DNA from: Falsirhodobacter xinxiangensis
Lineage (GTDB): Bacteria; Pseudomonadota; Alphaproteobacteria; Rhodobacterales; Rhodobacteraceae
Reading direction: 5' to 3'
Assembly: GCF_004959935.1 (NCBI RefSeq)
Contig: NZ_SMYN01000010.1
Coordinates: forward strand, 247-64,246
Length of the DNA: 64,000 bases
The notes below the pieces were generated by a model. That model searched no databases, was not told the origin of the DNA, and saw only the letters and a list, made by a program, of their open reading frames with translations. Made by a program: the position numbers and the translations under genes. Below, piece after piece: positions 1 to 9,242 of the stretch (the stretch's first letter is position 1; each line of letters begins with the position of its first letter).

Positions 1-19
1 CTCGAAAATCATCGCTTAA
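1..19 (+). CDS. tuf: 3' tip of elongation factor Tu gene (partial)
   Basis: Only the last five codons and the stop are in the window. Reading from base 2 gives Ser-Lys-Ile-Ile-Ala-stop (TAA at 17-19), which matches the usual carboxyl end of bacterial EF-Tu. In alphaproteobacteria tuf is commonly the gene directly before rpsJ in the joined str and S10 clusters, so context supports the call. The fragment is too short to say anything about function or copy number. Confidence 0.72.
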
Positions 20-45
20 TCAACCGCAACCCGGAAGAGGGGTTT

Positions 46-63
46 GGGGGCCTACGGGCCCCC
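46..63 (+). promoter_or_regulatory. Leader hairpin ahead of rpsJ with a TACG tetraloop
   Basis: A perfect 7-bp stem (46-52 with 57-63) is closed by the tetraloop TACG on a C-G pair, a form known to be exceptionally stable in RNA. It lies between the tuf stop and the rpsJ start. No T-run follows, so it is not a standard intrinsic terminator. It may be an attenuator-like or mRNA-processing element, or a site for autogenous control of the ribosomal operon. The role is inference. Confidence 0.55.
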
Positions 64-93
64 TGACTTCCCGCCGAGCCCAAGGGGCACTAC

Positions 94-399
94 ATGACTC
101 AGACCATCCGGATCAGGCTCAAGGCCTTCGATTACCGCGTGCTGGATGCCAGCACCCAGGAAATCGTAAACACGGCAAAACGGACCGGCGCGCAAGTTCG
201 CGGCCCCATTCCGCTGCCGAACAAGATCGAGAAATTCACGGTTCTCCGTGGTCCGCACATCGACAAGAAGTCGCGCGACCAGTGGGAAATCCGCACGCAC
301 AAGCGTCTCCTCGACATCGTTGATCCGACTCCGCAGACCGTGGACGCGCTGATGAAGCTCGACCTCGCGGCCGGCGTTGACGTCGAAATCAAAGTGTAA
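94..399 (+). CDS. rpsJ: 30S ribosomal protein S10
   Basis: This 101-residue protein has the full S10 length and its hallmark segments, including [11 protein letters not shown] near the start, [18 protein letters not shown] in the middle and a [13 protein letters not shown] end. S10 sits in the 30S head and, in other bacteria, also joins NusB in antitermination on ribosomal RNA transcripts. It opens the S10 operon here, 74 bases after the tuf stop, with rplC starting 12 bases after its own stop. It is intact. Confidence 0.97.
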   Translation: MTQTIRIRLKAFDYRVLDASTQEIVNTAKRTGAQVRGPIPLPNKIEKFTVLRGPHIDKKSRDQWEIRTHKRLLDIVDPTPQTVDALMKLDLAAGVDVEIKV

Positions 400-411
400 G
401 GGGGCAAAAAG

Positions 412-1260
412 ATGCGCTCTGGAATTATCGCCAAGAAACTGGGCATGACCCGTCTGTTCCTTGAGGACGGACGTCAGGTCCCCGTCACCGTCCTTCAACT
501 GGACACCCTTCAGGTCGTCGCACAGCGCACGGTCGAGAAAGACGGCTACACCGCCGTTCAGCTCGGCGCGGGCACTGCAAAAGCGAAACGCACCTCGGCA
601 GCGCAGCGCGGCCACTTCGCGAAAGCGAACGTGGAGCCGAAGCGCAAGATCGCCGAGTTCCGCGTGACCGAAGGCAACCTGATCGAAGTGGGCGAGGAAA
701 TCATCGCCGACCACTACTTCGCGGGTCAGTTCGTCGACGTCGCGGGCACCTCGATCGGTAAAGGTTTTGCCGGTGCGATGAAGCGTCACAACTTCGGCGG
801 TCTTCGCGCCTCGCACGGTGTGTCGATCTCGCATCGTTCGCACGGCTCGACCGGCCAGTGCCAGGACCCCGGCAAGGTGTTCAAAGGCAAGAAGATGGCG
901 GGTCACCTCGGTGCCGTCCGCGTCACCACGCAGAACCTGCAGGTCGTCAAGACCGACAGCGAGCGTGGCCTGATCATGATCAAAGGCGCGGTCCCCGGTT
1001 CGAAGGGTGGCTGGGTCACCGTCAAGGATGCGGTCAAGAAACCGTTCCCCGAAAACGCGATCATCCCCGCTGCACTGAAGTCCGCTGCCGCTGCCGCCCA
1101 CAAGGCTGCCGAGGAAGCTGCCGCTGCCGCTGCTGCCGAGGAAGAAGCTGCACGCGCCGCTGCTGCTGCCGAGCAGGCTGCCGCTGAGGAGGCCGCACTG
1201 GCCGCCGCTGCTGCCGAAACTCCGGCCACCGATGCCTCCGACGAAGGAGAAGCGAAATGA
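412..1260 (+). CDS. rplC: 50S ribosomal protein L3 with long Ala/Glu-rich tail
   Basis: Residues 1 to about 220 form a normal L3, an early-assembly 23S rRNA-binding protein close to the peptidyl-transferase centre; the loop [19 protein letters not shown] contains the glutamine that PrmB methylates in other bacteria. From about residue 221 to 282 an Ala/Glu/Lys-rich low-complexity tail follows, making the protein roughly 70 residues longer than E. coli L3. The tail is in frame, ends in an acidic stretch, and the stop overlaps rplD by the tetranucleotide ATGA. A surface extension is more likely than a sequencing error, because the frame leads to a coupled start. Confidence 0.95.
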   Translation: MRSGIIAKKLGMTRLFLEDGRQVPVTVLQLDTLQVVAQRTVEKDGYTAVQLGAGTAKAKRTSAAQRGHFAKANVEPKRKIAEFRVTEGNLIEVGEEIIADHYFAGQFVDVAGTSIGKGFAGAMKRHNFGGLRASHGVSISHRSHGSTGQCQDPGKVFKGKKMAGHLGAVRVTTQNLQVVKTDSERGLIMIKGAVPGSKGGWVTVKDAVKKPFPENAIIPAALKSAAAAAHKAAEEAAAAAAAEEEAARAAAAAEQAAAEEAALAAAAAETPATDASDEGEAK

Positions 1261-1877
1261 AACTCGACGTCATCAAGCTTGATGCCGGAAAGGCTGGCTC
1301 GGTAGAGCTGTCCGACGACATCTTCGGTCTGGAGCCGCGCGCGGACATCCTGCACCGCGTCGTTCGCTGGCAGCGCGCCAAGGCTCAGGCTGGCACGCAC
1401 TCCACGCTCGGCAAGTCGGACGTGTCTTACTCGACGAAGAAGATCTACAAGCAAAAGGGCACCGGCGGCGCACGTCACGGCTCCCGCAAGGCTCCGACCT
1501 TCCGTCACGGTGGTACCTACAAGGGTCCGACCCCGCGCAGCCACGCCCACGACCTGCCGAAGAAATTCCGGGCTCTGGGTCTGCGTCATGCGCTGTCCTC
1601 GAAGGCTGCGACCGGCAACCTGATCGTTCTCGAAGACGTGAACCTCACGGAAGCCAAGACGGGTGCGCTGGCCAAGACCGTGAAGGAACTGGGCTGGAAA
1701 CGTGTCCTGATCATCGACGGCGCCGACCTGAACGACAACTTCGTGAAGGCCGCCCGCAACATCGAAGGCGTCGACATCCTGCCGACCATCGGTGCAAACG
1801 TCTATGATATCCTGAAGCGTGACACGCTCGTGATCACCAAAGCGGGTATCGAAGCGCTGGAGGCTCGCCTGAAATGA
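1257..1877 (+). CDS. rplD: 50S ribosomal protein L4
   Basis: L4 of 206 residues, usual length for the family. The long conserved loop that lines the peptide exit tunnel is present ([20 protein letters not shown] around residues 63-82). In E. coli L4 also represses its own operon by acting on the S10 leader; whether that holds here is unknown, although a leader hairpin exists ahead of rpsJ. Start and stop are both coupled by ATGA overlaps to rplC and rplW. Confidence 0.97.
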   Translation: MKLDVIKLDAGKAGSVELSDDIFGLEPRADILHRVVRWQRAKAQAGTHSTLGKSDVSYSTKKIYKQKGTGGARHGSRKAPTFRHGGTYKGPTPRSHAHDLPKKFRALGLRHALSSKAATGNLIVLEDVNLTEAKTGALAKTVKELGWKRVLIIDGADLNDNFVKAARNIEGVDILPTIGANVYDILKRDTLVITKAGIEALEARLK

Positions 1878-2170
1878 GCGTGAAACCGGAACACTACGAC
1901 ATCATCAAGAAACCGATCATCACCGAAAAGGCGACCTTGGCTTCGGAAGCCAACGCAGTCGTCTTCCAGGTGGCGATGGATTCGACCAAGCCGCAGATCA
2001 AGGAAGCCGTCGAGGCTGTCTTTGGCGTGAAGGTGAAAGCCGTCAACACGACGATCACCAAAGGCAAGGTCAAGCGCTTCCGCGGCCGTCCCGGCGTGCG
2101 CAGCGACAAGAAAAAAGCTTACGTGACCCTCGAAGAGGGAAACACTATCGACGTCTCCACCGGACTCTGA
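1874..2170 (+). CDS. rplW: 50S ribosomal protein L23
   Basis: L23, 98 residues, begins with [15 protein letters not shown] after a short leader and carries the beta-hairpin [22 protein letters not shown]. It forms the rim of the exit tunnel and is the docking site for trigger factor and signal recognition particle. Start overlaps rplD by four bases. It is the last gene before a very strong intercistronic hairpin, so it may close a first transcription segment. Confidence 0.96.
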   Translation: MSVKPEHYDIIKKPIITEKATLASEANAVVFQVAMDSTKPQIKEAVEAVFGVKVKAVNTTITKGKVKRFRGRPGVRSDKKKAYVTLEEGNTIDVSTGL

Positions 2171-2180
2171 TAGAAGCGCC

Positions 2181-2222
2181 AAATTCTCGCGGCCCCGGAT
2201 TCGTCCGGGGCCGCGGAATTTT
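2181..2222 (+). terminator. Terminator-like hairpin between rplW and rplB
   Basis: A perfect 12-bp GC-rich stem (2188-2199 with 2204-2215) has a TTCG loop. It is extended by a further six A/T-rich pairs (2181-2186 with 2216-2221) across a single bulged T at 2187. A short T-run, TTTT, forms the 3' edge. The shape is that of an intrinsic terminator, yet it lies inside the S10 operon in a 126-base gap. It could partly terminate transcription, mark an RNase processing point, or separate rplB onward under its own promoter. Confidence 0.7.
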
Positions 2223-2296
2223 ACGAACCGGGGATCTTCGGAGCCCTTCACCGGACCTGCACCATAAGGTCCCTAGCTGTACGGAAGACAGAAAGC

Positions 2297-3133
2297 ATGG
2301 CACTCAAGTCGTATAAGCCGACGACGCCTGGCCAGCGTGGGCTGGTTCTGATCGACCGTTCGGAGCTGTGGAAAGGACGCCCCGTCAAAGCCCTCACCGA
2401 GGGTCTGACGAAGACGGGCGGCCGGAACAACACCGGACGCGTTACGATGTGGCATCACGGCGGTGGGGCGAAACGCCTCTATCGCATCGTCGATTTCAAG
2501 CGTCGCAAATTCGATATCGCGGCTGTCGTGGAACGGATCGAATATGACCCGAACCGCACCGCGTTCATCGCCCTGATCAAATATGAAGATGGCGAGCTGG
2601 CCTATATCCTGGCCCCGCAGCGTCTTGCAGTCGGTGACACCGTCATCGCTGGCACCAAGACCGACGTGAAGCCCGGCAACGCGATGCCCTTCTCGGGCAT
2701 GCCGATCGGTACCATCGTCCACAACGTCGAGATGAAGCCCGGCAAGGGCGGCCAGATCGCACGCGCCGCAGGCACCTACGCCCAGTTCGTGGGTCGTGAC
2801 GGTGGCTACGCCCAGATCCGCCTGTCCTCGGGCGAGCTGCGCATGGTCCGTCAGGAATGCATGGCGACCGTTGGCGCGGTTTCGAACGCCGACCACTCGA
2901 ACCAGAACTTCGGTAAAGCCGGACGTATGCGTCACAAGGGCGTTCGCCCGACTGTCCGCGGCGTCGCGATGAACCCGATCGACCACCCGCATGGTGGTGG
3001 TGAAGGCCGGACTTCGGGCGGTCGTCACCCGGTTACTCCGTGGGGCAAAGGCACCAAGGGCAACCGCACCCGCAAGAACAAGACCACGGACAAGTATATC
3101 GTCCGCTCGCGTCACTTGAAGAAAGGGCGTTAA
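2297..3133 (+). CDS. rplB: 50S ribosomal protein L2
   Basis: L2 of 278 residues, a core 23S rRNA protein needed for subunit joining and peptidyl transfer. The carboxyl part carries the highly conserved [19 protein letters not shown] segment with the key histidine, followed by the basic [19 protein letters not shown] end. It begins 126 bases after rplW, the widest gap inside this ribosomal run. A separate promoter for rplB is possible but I cannot define one. Confidence 0.97.
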   Translation: MALKSYKPTTPGQRGLVLIDRSELWKGRPVKALTEGLTKTGGRNNTGRVTMWHHGGGAKRLYRIVDFKRRKFDIAAVVERIEYDPNRTAFIALIKYEDGELAYILAPQRLAVGDTVIAGTKTDVKPGNAMPFSGMPIGTIVHNVEMKPGKGGQIARAAGTYAQFVGRDGGYAQIRLSSGELRMVRQECMATVGAVSNADHSNQNFGKAGRMRHKGVRPTVRGVAMNPIDHPHGGGEGRTSGGRHPVTPWGKGTKGNRTRKNKTTDKYIVRSRHLKKGR

Positions 3134-3136
3134 TCC

Positions 3137-3415
3137 ATGTCGCGTTCCGTCTGGAAAGGCCCGTTTGTCGACGCCTACGTCCTGAAGAAGGCCGAGAAGT
3201 CGCGCGAGTCGGGCAAAAACGAAGTGATCAAGATCTGGTCGCGTCGCTCCACCATCCTGCCGCAGTTCGTGGGCCTCACGTTCGGCGTCTACAACGGCAA
3301 GAAACACGTCCCGGTGGCCATCACCGAGGAGATGATCGGCCAGAAGTTCGGTGAGTATTCGCCGACGCGGACCTACTACGGTCACGCAGCCGACAAGAAA
3401 GCCAAGAGGAAGTAA
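3137..3415 (+). CDS. rpsS: 30S ribosomal protein S19
   Basis: S19 of 92 residues, full length. It starts [15 protein letters not shown] and contains the conserved [16 protein letters not shown] and [18 protein letters not shown] segments that contact 16S rRNA and S13 in the 30S head. It begins three bases after the rplB stop and is followed three bases later by rplV, so translation of the three is likely coupled. Confidence 0.97.
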   Translation: MSRSVWKGPFVDAYVLKKAEKSRESGKNEVIKIWSRRSTILPQFVGLTFGVYNGKKHVPVAITEEMIGQKFGEYSPTRTYYGHAADKKAKRK

Positions 3416-3418
3416 GCC

Positions 3419-3799
3419 ATGAGCAAGGAAAAGAATCCGCGCCGCGTGGCCGACAACGAGGCAATGGCCAAGCTGAAGATGCTGCGCACCTCGCCGCAGA
3501 AGCTGAACCTGGTTGCTGCCCTGATCCGTGGCAAGAAAGTCGACAAGGCCATCGCCGATCTGACCTTCTCGAAGAAGCGCATCAGCCATGACGTGCTGAA
3601 GTGCCTTCAGTCGGCCATTGCCAACGCCGAGAACAACCATGGCCTGGACGTCGACCAGCTGGTCGTCGCAGAAGCCTATTGCGGCAAGAACCTGACGCTG
3701 AAGCGTGGTCGCCCGCGTGCGCGCGGCCGGTTCGGCAAGATCATGAAGCCCTTCAGCGAACTGACCATCACGGTGCGTCAGAAAGGGGAGACTGCGTAA
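3419..3799 (+). CDS. rplV: 50S ribosomal protein L22
   Basis: L22 of 126 residues, with the extended beta-hairpin ([18 protein letters not shown] region) that reaches into the exit tunnel, where macrolide-resistance changes occur in other bacteria. The N-terminus has about ten residues more than the E. coli protein, as is usual for alphaproteobacterial L22. The stop TAA shares one base with the rpsC ATG. Confidence 0.96.
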   Translation: MSKEKNPRRVADNEAMAKLKMLRTSPQKLNLVAALIRGKKVDKAIADLTFSKKRISHDVLKCLQSAIANAENNHGLDVDQLVVAEAYCGKNLTLKRGRPRARGRFGKIMKPFSELTITVRQKGETA

Positions 3800-4506
3800 T
3801 GGGTCAGAAGGTAAACCCCATCGGGATGCGTCTTCAGGTAAACCGGACCTGGGACAGCCGCTGGTATGCCGATTCGAAAGATTACGGCAACCTGCTGCTG
3901 GAAGACCTGAAGATCCGCGAGTTTGTCCATAAAGAGGTCAAGCAAGCCGGCATCTCCAAGGTGATCATCGAGCGTCCGCACAAGAAGTGCCGCGTCACGA
4001 TCCACGCTGCCCGTCCCGGTGTCATCATCGGGAAGAAAGGCGCCGACATCGAGACGCTTCGCAAGAAGCTGACCCAGTTCACGGCGTCGGAACTGCACCT
4101 GAACATCGTCGAAGTCCGCAAGCCCGAGCTTGACGCTCAGCTGGTGGCCGAGTCGATCGCCCAGCAAATGGAGCGCCGGGTGTCCTTCCGTCGCGCCATG
4201 AAGCGTGGCGTGCAGAACGCTATGCGCATCGGTGCTCTGGGCATTCGTGTGAACGTCGCGGGACGTCTTGGCGGCGCCGAGATCGCACGGACCGAGTGGT
4301 ATCGCGAAGGCCGGGTTCCGCTGCACACGCTGCGCGCGGATATCGACTACGCGACCGAAGAAGCGACGACCCCCTATGGGATCATCGGCGTGAAAGTGTG
4401 GATCTTCAAAGGTGAAATCCTGGAGCACGATCCGCAGGCCCACGACCGTCGTCACGCAGAAGCCCAGGAGGGTGCCGCACCGCGTCCCCGCCGCGAGCGC
4501 GCGTAA
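3799..4506 (+). CDS. rpsC: 30S ribosomal protein S3
   Basis: S3, 235 residues from the ATG at 3799. A longer in-frame reading upstream exists, but it lies over rplV and lacks S3 similarity; [12 protein letters not shown] is the family's standard start. The KH-domain signature [14 protein letters not shown] is visible at about residues 73-86, together with the conserved carboxyl domain ending [16 protein letters not shown]. The tail after that is charged and rich in Arg/Glu. S3 helps form the mRNA entry helicase site. Confidence 0.97.
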   Translation: MGQKVNPIGMRLQVNRTWDSRWYADSKDYGNLLLEDLKIREFVHKEVKQAGISKVIIERPHKKCRVTIHAARPGVIIGKKGADIETLRKKLTQFTASELHLNIVEVRKPELDAQLVAESIAQQMERRVSFRRAMKRGVQNAMRIGALGIRVNVAGRLGGAEIARTEWYREGRVPLHTLRADIDYATEEATTPYGIIGVKVWIFKGEILEHDPQAHDRRHAEAQEGAAPRPRRERA

Positions 4507-4518
4507 GGAGCACGAGAG

Positions 4519-4932
4519 ATGCTGCAACCGAAACGGACCAAGTTCCGCAAACAGCACAAGGGCCGCATTCACGGCGAAGCCAAAGGCGGCTTCCTGCTGA
4601 ACTTCGGCACCTTCGCTCTGAAGGCCACCGAGCCGGAGCGTGTGACGGCACGTCAGATCGAAGCGGCCCGCCGCGCGATCACCCGTCACATGAAACGTCA
4701 GGGTCGTGTCTGGATCCGCATCTTCCCGGATGTCCCGGTTTCGTCGAAACCGACCGAAGTCCGGATGGGTAAGGGTAAAGGCTCCGTCGATTACTGGGCG
4801 GCCAAGGTAAAACCGGGCCGGATCATGTTCGAGATTGACGGCGTGGCCGAATCTGTGGCAAGAGAAGCGCTGCGTCTTGGCGCGATGAAGCTGCCGGTTA
4901 CCACCCGCGTCGTCGCTCGCGAAGACTGGTAA
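4519..4932 (+). CDS. rplP: 50S ribosomal protein L16
   Basis: L16, 137 residues, full length, starting [16 protein letters not shown] and containing the [16 protein letters not shown] and [16 protein letters not shown] segments that sit near the A-site tRNA. It follows rpsC after 12 bases with a GGAG-type ribosome site. A terminator-like hairpin starts seven bases after its stop, so rplP looks like the last gene of an internal segment. Confidence 0.97.
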   Translation: MLQPKRTKFRKQHKGRIHGEAKGGFLLNFGTFALKATEPERVTARQIEAARRAITRHMKRQGRVWIRIFPDVPVSSKPTEVRMGKGKGSVDYWAAKVKPGRIMFEIDGVAESVAREALRLGAMKLPVTTRVVAREDW

Positions 4933-4938
4933 GAATTC

Positions 4939-4979
4939 CCGGACCCCCGGCGCTTTACGCCGGGGGTTCGGATTTTATT
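4939..4979 (+). terminator. Terminator-like hairpin after rplP
   Basis: A 14-bp stem (4939-4952 with 4958-4971, one G-T wobble) has a CTTTA loop and is followed by ATTTTATT. This is the general form of an intrinsic terminator, but it stands between rplP and rpmC, genes that are normally co-transcribed. Partial termination or processing inside the operon is the likely meaning. Confidence 0.65.
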
Positions 4980-5042
4980 AACCCACCAGGCATGGGGTCA
5001 CCCGACAAGGGGCCTTCTGGTGAGATGGAAAGGATAGGACGC

Positions 5043-5246
5043 ATGTCCGCCAAGGAATTCACGGCGAAAACGCCGGATCAGCTGCGCGACCAGCTCGTGG
5101 CGCTGAAGAAGGAAGCCTTCAACCTGCGCTTCCAGCAGGCCACCGGCCAGCTCGAGAACACCGCCCGCATGCGCGCCGTCCGTCGTGACGTTGCCCGCAT
5201 CAAGACGGTTCTGAACCAGAAAGCCGCTGAAGCGGCGGCGAACTGA
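5043..5246 (+). CDS. rpmC: 50S ribosomal protein L29
   Basis: L29 of 67 residues when started at the ATG at 5043, preceded by AAAGGATAGGA; an upstream in-frame start would add 17 residues not seen in the family. The protein is an all-helical hairpin with the conserved [23 protein letters not shown] core. It binds near the tunnel exit beside L23. The next gene, rpsQ, starts 11 bases after its stop. Confidence 0.95.
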   Translation: MSAKEFTAKTPDQLRDQLVALKKEAFNLRFQQATGQLENTARMRAVRRDVARIKTVLNQKAAEAAAN

Positions 5247-5257
5247 GGATCTGACGA

Positions 5258-5497
5258 ATGCCCAAACGTATCCTGCAAGGCACCGTGACCTCGGACAAGA
5301 ACGAACAGACCATCACGGTTCTGGTCGAGCGTCGCTTCAAGCACCCGCTTCTGAAGAAGACCGTGCGTCTTTCGAAGAAATACCGCGCCCATGACGCGGA
5401 GAACAAATTCAAGGTCGGCGACTCGGTTCGTATCGAGGAATGTGCGCCGATCTCGAAGACGAAACGCTGGACCGTCGTGATCGAAGCTTCGGCTTGA
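5258..5497 (+). CDS. rpsQ: 30S ribosomal protein S17
   Basis: S17, 79 residues, an OB-fold protein that binds 16S rRNA early in assembly. The family's usual segments are present: [18 protein letters not shown] at the start, [21 protein letters not shown], and [15 protein letters not shown] near the end. The ribosome site is weak (GAGGATCTGACGA). It is followed by a 64-base gap with a hairpin before rplN. Confidence 0.96.
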   Translation: MPKRILQGTVTSDKNEQTITVLVERRFKHPLLKKTVRLSKKYRAHDAENKFKVGDSVRIEECAPISKTKRWTVVIEASA

Positions 5498-5521
5498 TCG
5501 GTCCAGACTTTACGAAACCCT

Positions 5522-5541
5522 GGGGGTGGTACGCCGCTCCC
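5522..5541 (+). promoter_or_regulatory. Hairpin in the rplN leader with TACG loop
   Basis: An 8-bp stem (5522-5529 with 5534-5541, two wobble pairs) encloses a TACG loop, the same loop as in the rpsJ leader hairpin. It lies in the gap between rpsQ and rplN, where the spc part of the cluster begins. No T-run follows. A regulatory or processing role is inference. Confidence 0.4.
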
Positions 5542-5561
5542 CAAAGGTCGGGAGAACCTAA

Positions 5562-5930
5562 ATGATCCAGATGCAGACCAATCTGGATGTAGCTGACAAC
5601 TCCGGCGCTCGCCGGGTTCAGTGCATCAAGGTCCTGGGTGGTTCGCACCGCCGGTATGCCTCCGTTGGCGACATCATCGTGGTGTCGGTCAAGGAAGCCA
5701 TTCCGCGCGGCCGCGTGAAGAAAGGTGACGTCCGCAAGGCCGTCGTCGTTCGCACCGCCAAGGAAGTCCGCCGTGAAGACGGCACGTCGATCCGTTTTGA
5801 CCGCAATGCTGCCGTCATCCTGAACAACCAGGGTGAACCGGTCGGCACGCGTATCTTCGGGCCGGTCGTGCGCGAGCTGCGTGCAAAGAACTTCATGAAA
5901 ATCATTTCGCTGGCGCCGGAGGTGCTCTGA
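5562..5930 (+). CDS. rplN: 50S ribosomal protein L14
   Basis: L14 of 122 residues, intact, starting [19 protein letters not shown] and carrying the [20 protein letters not shown] loop. It sits at the subunit interface, binds 23S rRNA with L19, and is the docking point of silencing factor RsfS in other bacteria. It opens the spc gene block here. The stop TGA shares one base with the rplX ATG. Confidence 0.97.
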   Translation: MIQMQTNLDVADNSGARRVQCIKVLGGSHRRYASVGDIIVVSVKEAIPRGRVKKGDVRKAVVVRTAKEVRREDGTSIRFDRNAAVILNNQGEPVGTRIFGPVVRELRAKNFMKIISLAPEVL

Positions 5931-6235
5931 TGGCTGCGAAACTCAAAAAAGGCGATGAAGTCGTCGTTCTGACCGGCAAGGACAAGGGCAAGAAAGGGAC
6001 GATCTCGTCCGTTGCACCCTCGGCCAACAAAGCCGTCGTCGAAGGCATCAACATCGCGATCCGTCACACCAAGCAGTCCCAGGGCTCGCAAGGCGGTCGC
6101 ATCCCGAAAGCGATGCCGATCGACCTGTCGAACCTCGCGCTGCTGGACAAGAACGGCAAGGCAACCCGCGTCGGCTTCCGTATCGAAGGCGACAAGAAGG
6201 TCCGCTTCGCCAAGACGACCGGGGAGGCGATCTGA
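5930..6235 (+). CDS. rplX: 50S ribosomal protein L24
   Basis: L24, 101 residues, an assembly-initiator protein with an N-terminal KOW motif ([18 protein letters not shown], residues about 6-23) and a conserved middle containing [17 protein letters not shown]. It is coupled on both sides by TGATG overlaps, to rplN before and rplE after. Length is normal for the family. Confidence 0.97.
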   Translation: MAAKLKKGDEVVVLTGKDKGKKGTISSVAPSANKAVVEGINIAIRHTKQSQGSQGGRIPKAMPIDLSNLALLDKNGKATRVGFRIEGDKKVRFAKTTGEAI

Positions 6236-6810
6236 TGCTGGATCAAGCCAACTACGCACCGCGCTACAAGACGCTGTACAAGGACACGATCCGTCCCGCT
6301 CTGAAGTCGGAATTCGGCTACAAGAACGACATGCAGCTTCCGCGTCTGGACAAGATCGTCCTGAACATGGGCGTCGGCGAAGCCGTCAAGGACACCAAGA
6401 AGGTGAAAGCCGCAGCTGAAGAGCTGTCGCTGATCGCCGGCCAGAAGGCTGTCATCACGCATGCCAAGAAGTCGATCGCCGGCTTCCGCGTTCGTGAAGA
6501 AATGCCGCTTGGCTGCAAGGTGACCCTGCGCGGCGACCGGATGTATGAATTCCTCGACCGTCTGATCACCATCGCGCTGCCCCGCGTCCGCGACTTCCGC
6601 GGCGTGAAAGGCAATTCGTTCGACGGCCGTGGCAACTATGCCATGGGCCTGAAAGAGCAGATCGTGTTCCCCGAGATCAACTTCGACAAGGTCGACGAGA
6701 TCCTCGGCATGGACATCATCATCTGCACGACGGCGAAGACGGATGCCGAAGCGAAGGCCCTGTTGAAGCATTTCAACATGCCCTTCATCGGCGAAACGCG
6801 CGAGGGATAA
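6235..6810 (+). CDS. rplE: 50S ribosomal protein L5
   Basis: L5, 191 residues; about ten more than E. coli, mostly in the N-terminal [17 protein letters not shown] region, as in other alphaproteobacteria. It binds 5S rRNA and contacts the P-site tRNA. Conserved landmarks are [20 protein letters not shown] and [11 protein letters not shown]. In E. coli the S8 control site of the spc operon lies at the start of this gene; I cannot confirm an equivalent structure here. Confidence 0.97.
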   Translation: MLDQANYAPRYKTLYKDTIRPALKSEFGYKNDMQLPRLDKIVLNMGVGEAVKDTKKVKAAAEELSLIAGQKAVITHAKKSIAGFRVREEMPLGCKVTLRGDRMYEFLDRLITIALPRVRDFRGVKGNSFDGRGNYAMGLKEQIVFPEINFDKVDEILGMDIIICTTAKTDAEAKALLKHFNMPFIGETREG

Positions 6811-6813
6811 GAT

Positions 6814-7119
6814 ATGGCCAAGAAATCCATGGTTGAACGTGAGGTCAAGCGCGCCAAGCTGGTGAAACAGCACGCTGCGAAACGCGCCGCCCTCAAGGAA
6901 ATCACCAAGAACGCAGATCTGCCGATGGAAGAGCGCTTCAAGGCGCAGCTGAAACTGGCCGGACTGCCCCGCAACTCGTCCGCGACCCGGCTGCACAACC
7001 GCTGCCAGCTCACGGGCCGTCCGCACGCTTACTACCGTAAGCTCAAACTCTCGCGGATCATGCTGCGTGAACTGGCCTCGTTCGGCCAGATCCCGGGCAT
7101 GGTCAAGTCCAGCTGGTAA
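6814..7119 (+). CDS. rpsN: 30S ribosomal protein S14 (zinc-free type)
   Basis: S14 of 101 residues, the long form without the zinc-binding CxxC pairs, as expected for most proteobacteria. The [20 protein letters not shown] segment and the MVKSSW end are standard. It begins three bases after rplE and ends 12 bases before rpsH, which has a good GGAGG site. Confidence 0.97.
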   Translation: MAKKSMVEREVKRAKLVKQHAAKRAALKEITKNADLPMEERFKAQLKLAGLPRNSSATRLHNRCQLTGRPHAYYRKLKLSRIMLRELASFGQIPGMVKSSW

Positions 7120-7131
7120 GGAGGACCGCAT

Positions 7132-7530
7132 ATGTCTGTGAACGATCCTCTTGGCGATATGCTGACCCGCATCCGCAACGCACAGCTGCGTGGCAAGTCG
7201 ACGGTTTCGACCCCGGCTTCCAAGCTGCGCGCTTGGGTGCTGGACGTGCTGCTGGATGAAGGTTACATCCGCGGCTATGAAAAGAACGAGACCGAAAACG
7301 GTCAGGGCGAGCTGGTCATCAGCCTGAAGTACTTCGAGGGCACCCCGGTGATCCGCGAAGTGAAACGCGTGTCCAAACCGGGCCGCCGCGTTTACATGGC
7401 GACGAAAGATCTGCCCTCGGTCCGCAACGGCCTTGGCGTTTCCATCATCTCCACGCCGAAAGGCGTCATGTCCGATGCAGCTGCACGGTCCGCCAACGTT
7501 GGCGGCGAAGTGCTCTGCACCGTGTTCTAA
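7132..7530 (+). CDS. rpsH: 30S ribosomal protein S8
   Basis: S8, 132 residues, starting [18 protein letters not shown] and ending with the [16 protein letters not shown] motif and the GGEVLCTVF tail. It organises the central domain of 16S rRNA and in E. coli represses the spc operon. It has a strong ribosome site (AAGGAGG) and an intact frame. Confidence 0.97.
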   Translation: MSVNDPLGDMLTRIRNAQLRGKSTVSTPASKLRAWVLDVLLDEGYIRGYEKNETENGQGELVISLKYFEGTPVIREVKRVSKPGRRVYMATKDLPSVRNGLGVSIISTPKGVMSDAAARSANVGGEVLCTVF

Positions 7531-7541
7531 GGAGGGGTTAG

Positions 7542-8075
7542 ATGTCTCGTATCGGCAAAAAACCCGTTGAACTGCCCAAGGGCGTTTCGGCTGCCCTCAG
7601 CGGTCAGACCGTCGAAGTGAAGGGCCCGAAAGGGACCCGTAGCTTCACGGCGACCGATGATGTCACGCTGAAACTGGAAGACAACGTGGTCACCGTCACG
7701 CCGCGCGGCACGTCCAAACGGGCGCGCCAGCAGTGGGGCATGGTCCGCAGCCAGGTCGAGAACCTGGTGACGGGCGTGACCACGGGCTTCAAGAAAGAGC
7801 TGGAAATCCAAGGCGTGGGTTACCGCGCCGCGATGGCCGGCAACGTTCTGAAGCTGTCCCTCGGCTACTCGCACGAAGTCAACTTCGCCGTTCCGGCGGG
7901 CGTCACCGTGACGGCCCCGAAACAGACTGAAATCGTTGTGGAAGGCATCGACCAACAGCTCGTTGGTCAGGTTGCAGCGAACATCCGCGACTGGAAACGC
8001 CCCGAGCCCTATAAAGGCAAAGGCATCCGGTACAAGGACGAGTTCATCTTCCGCAAGGAAGGCAAGAAGAAGTAA
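7542..8075 (+). CDS. rplF: 50S ribosomal protein L6
   Basis: L6, 177 residues, two tandem L6 folds. It starts [15 protein letters not shown], and the second fold carries the conserved [18 protein letters not shown] and the basic [15 protein letters not shown] end that contacts 23S rRNA near the sarcin-ricin loop. It has an AAGGAGG site and normal length. Confidence 0.97.
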   Translation: MSRIGKKPVELPKGVSAALSGQTVEVKGPKGTRSFTATDDVTLKLEDNVVTVTPRGTSKRARQQWGMVRSQVENLVTGVTTGFKKELEIQGVGYRAAMAGNVLKLSLGYSHEVNFAVPAGVTVTAPKQTEIVVEGIDQQLVGQVAANIRDWKRPEPYKGKGIRYKDEFIFRKEGKKK

Positions 8076-8086
8076 GGGGCGCGAAA

Positions 8087-8446
8087 ATGGCTTTGAACAA
8101 ACGAGAGCTGTTCCAGAAGCGCCGCCTGCGCGTGCGGAACAAAATCAAGGCGATGGCCAACGGACGTGCGCGTCTGTCGGTCCACCGCTCCAGCAAGAAC
8201 ATCAGCGTCCAGCTGATCGACGACGTCAACGGCGTGACGCTTGCCGCTGCCTCGACCCTGGAAAAGGATCTGGGCTTCTTCGGCAAGAACAACATCGAAG
8301 CGTCGACCGCGGTGGGCAAGGCGATCGCCGAGCGTGCCAAGGCAGCTGGCATCGAAGAATGCTACTTCGATCGTGGTGGTTTCCTCTTTCACGGCAAGAT
8401 CAAGGCTTTGGCCGAGGCTGCCCGTGAAGGCGGTCTGAAGTTCTAA
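8087..8446 (+). CDS. rplR: 50S ribosomal protein L18
   Basis: L18, 119 residues, a 5S rRNA-binding protein of the central protuberance. The basic N-terminus ([21 protein letters not shown]) and the [12 protein letters not shown] and [24 protein letters not shown] segments are diagnostic. It stands between rplF and rpsE with short gaps of about 11 bases on each side. Confidence 0.97.
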   Translation: MALNKRELFQKRRLRVRNKIKAMANGRARLSVHRSSKNISVQLIDDVNGVTLAAASTLEKDLGFFGKNNIEASTAVGKAIAERAKAAGIEECYFDRGGFLFHGKIKALAEAAREGGLKF

Positions 8447-8456
8447 GGAGACGATT

Positions 8457-9017
8457 ATGGCAGAACGTGAGAACCGCCGGGAACGTCGCGACGACCGTCG
8501 CGAGGAGACCCCGGAATTCGCCGATCGTCTCGTGGCGATCAACCGTGTTTCGAAAACCGTGAAAGGTGGTAAGCGCTTCGGCTTTGCCGCACTCGTGGTT
8601 GTCGGCGACCAGCGTGGCCGCGTGGGCTTCGGCAAGGGCAAGGCGAAAGAAGTGCCCGAGGCGATCCGCAAGGCGACCGAGCAGGCGAAACGCCAGATGA
8701 TCCGCGTCGCCCTGCGCGACGGCCGGACGCTGCACCATGACACCAACGGCCGCCACGGTGCGGGCAAGGTCATCATGCGTGCTGCGGTTCCGGGTACCGG
8801 GATCATCGCCGGTGGTCCGATGCGTGCCGTCTTCGAAATGCTGGGCGTCCAGGACGTCGTTGCAAAATCGATGGGCTCGCAGAACCCCTACAACATGATC
8901 CGCGCGACGATCGACGGTCTGAAGCAGGAATCCTCCCCCCGTATGGTCGCGAACCGTCGCGGCAAGAAGGTGGCGGACATCCTGAAGAAGCCTGAAGCCG
9001 AAGTCGCGGAAGCGTAA
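8457..9017 (+). CDS. rpsE: 30S ribosomal protein S5
   Basis: S5, 186 residues. After a charged N-terminal tail of about 20 residues (many Arg/Glu) comes the double-stranded-RNA-binding-like domain with [21 protein letters not shown], then the [21 protein letters not shown] helix region. S5 helps form the mRNA entry path and controls decoding fidelity. The N-terminal tail is longer than in E. coli. Confidence 0.97.
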   Translation: MAERENRRERRDDRREETPEFADRLVAINRVSKTVKGGKRFGFAALVVVGDQRGRVGFGKGKAKEVPEAIRKATEQAKRQMIRVALRDGRTLHHDTNGRHGAGKVIMRAAVPGTGIIAGGPMRAVFEMLGVQDVVAKSMGSQNPYNMIRATIDGLKQESSPRMVANRRGKKVADILKKPEAEVAEA

Positions 9018-9028
9018 GGAGCAGGACC

Positions 9029-9220
9029 ATGGCAAAGAAAACCATCGTCGTGAAGCAGGTGGCCTCGGCCGCCCGCCGCCCCGCGATCCAGACCGCGACC
9101 CTGAAAGGTCTTGGCCTGAACAAGATGAACCGCACGCGCGAGTTGGAAGATACGCCTTCCGTTCGCGGCATGGTCAACAAGATCTCGCATCTTGTTCAGA
9201 TCATCGAAGAGCGCGGCTGA
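9029..9220 (+). CDS. rpmD: 50S ribosomal protein L30
   Basis: L30, 63 residues, small alpha/beta protein with the standard segment [19 protein letters not shown] and the end [16 protein letters not shown]. It is the final gene of the ribosomal run here and is followed 22 bases later by an intrinsic terminator. In most bacteria rplO follows directly; it does not here. Confidence 0.96.
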   Translation: MAKKTIVVKQVASAARRPAIQTATLKGLGLNKMNRTRELEDTPSVRGMVNKISHLVQIIEERG

Positions 9221-9242
9221 TCCAAGCTGACATCGAAAAGAG

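Noticed and set aside
1072-1257. Frameshift or assembly error creating the L3 tail
   Set aside because: The frame ends exactly in an ATGA overlap with rplD, as expected for a real coupled gene end.
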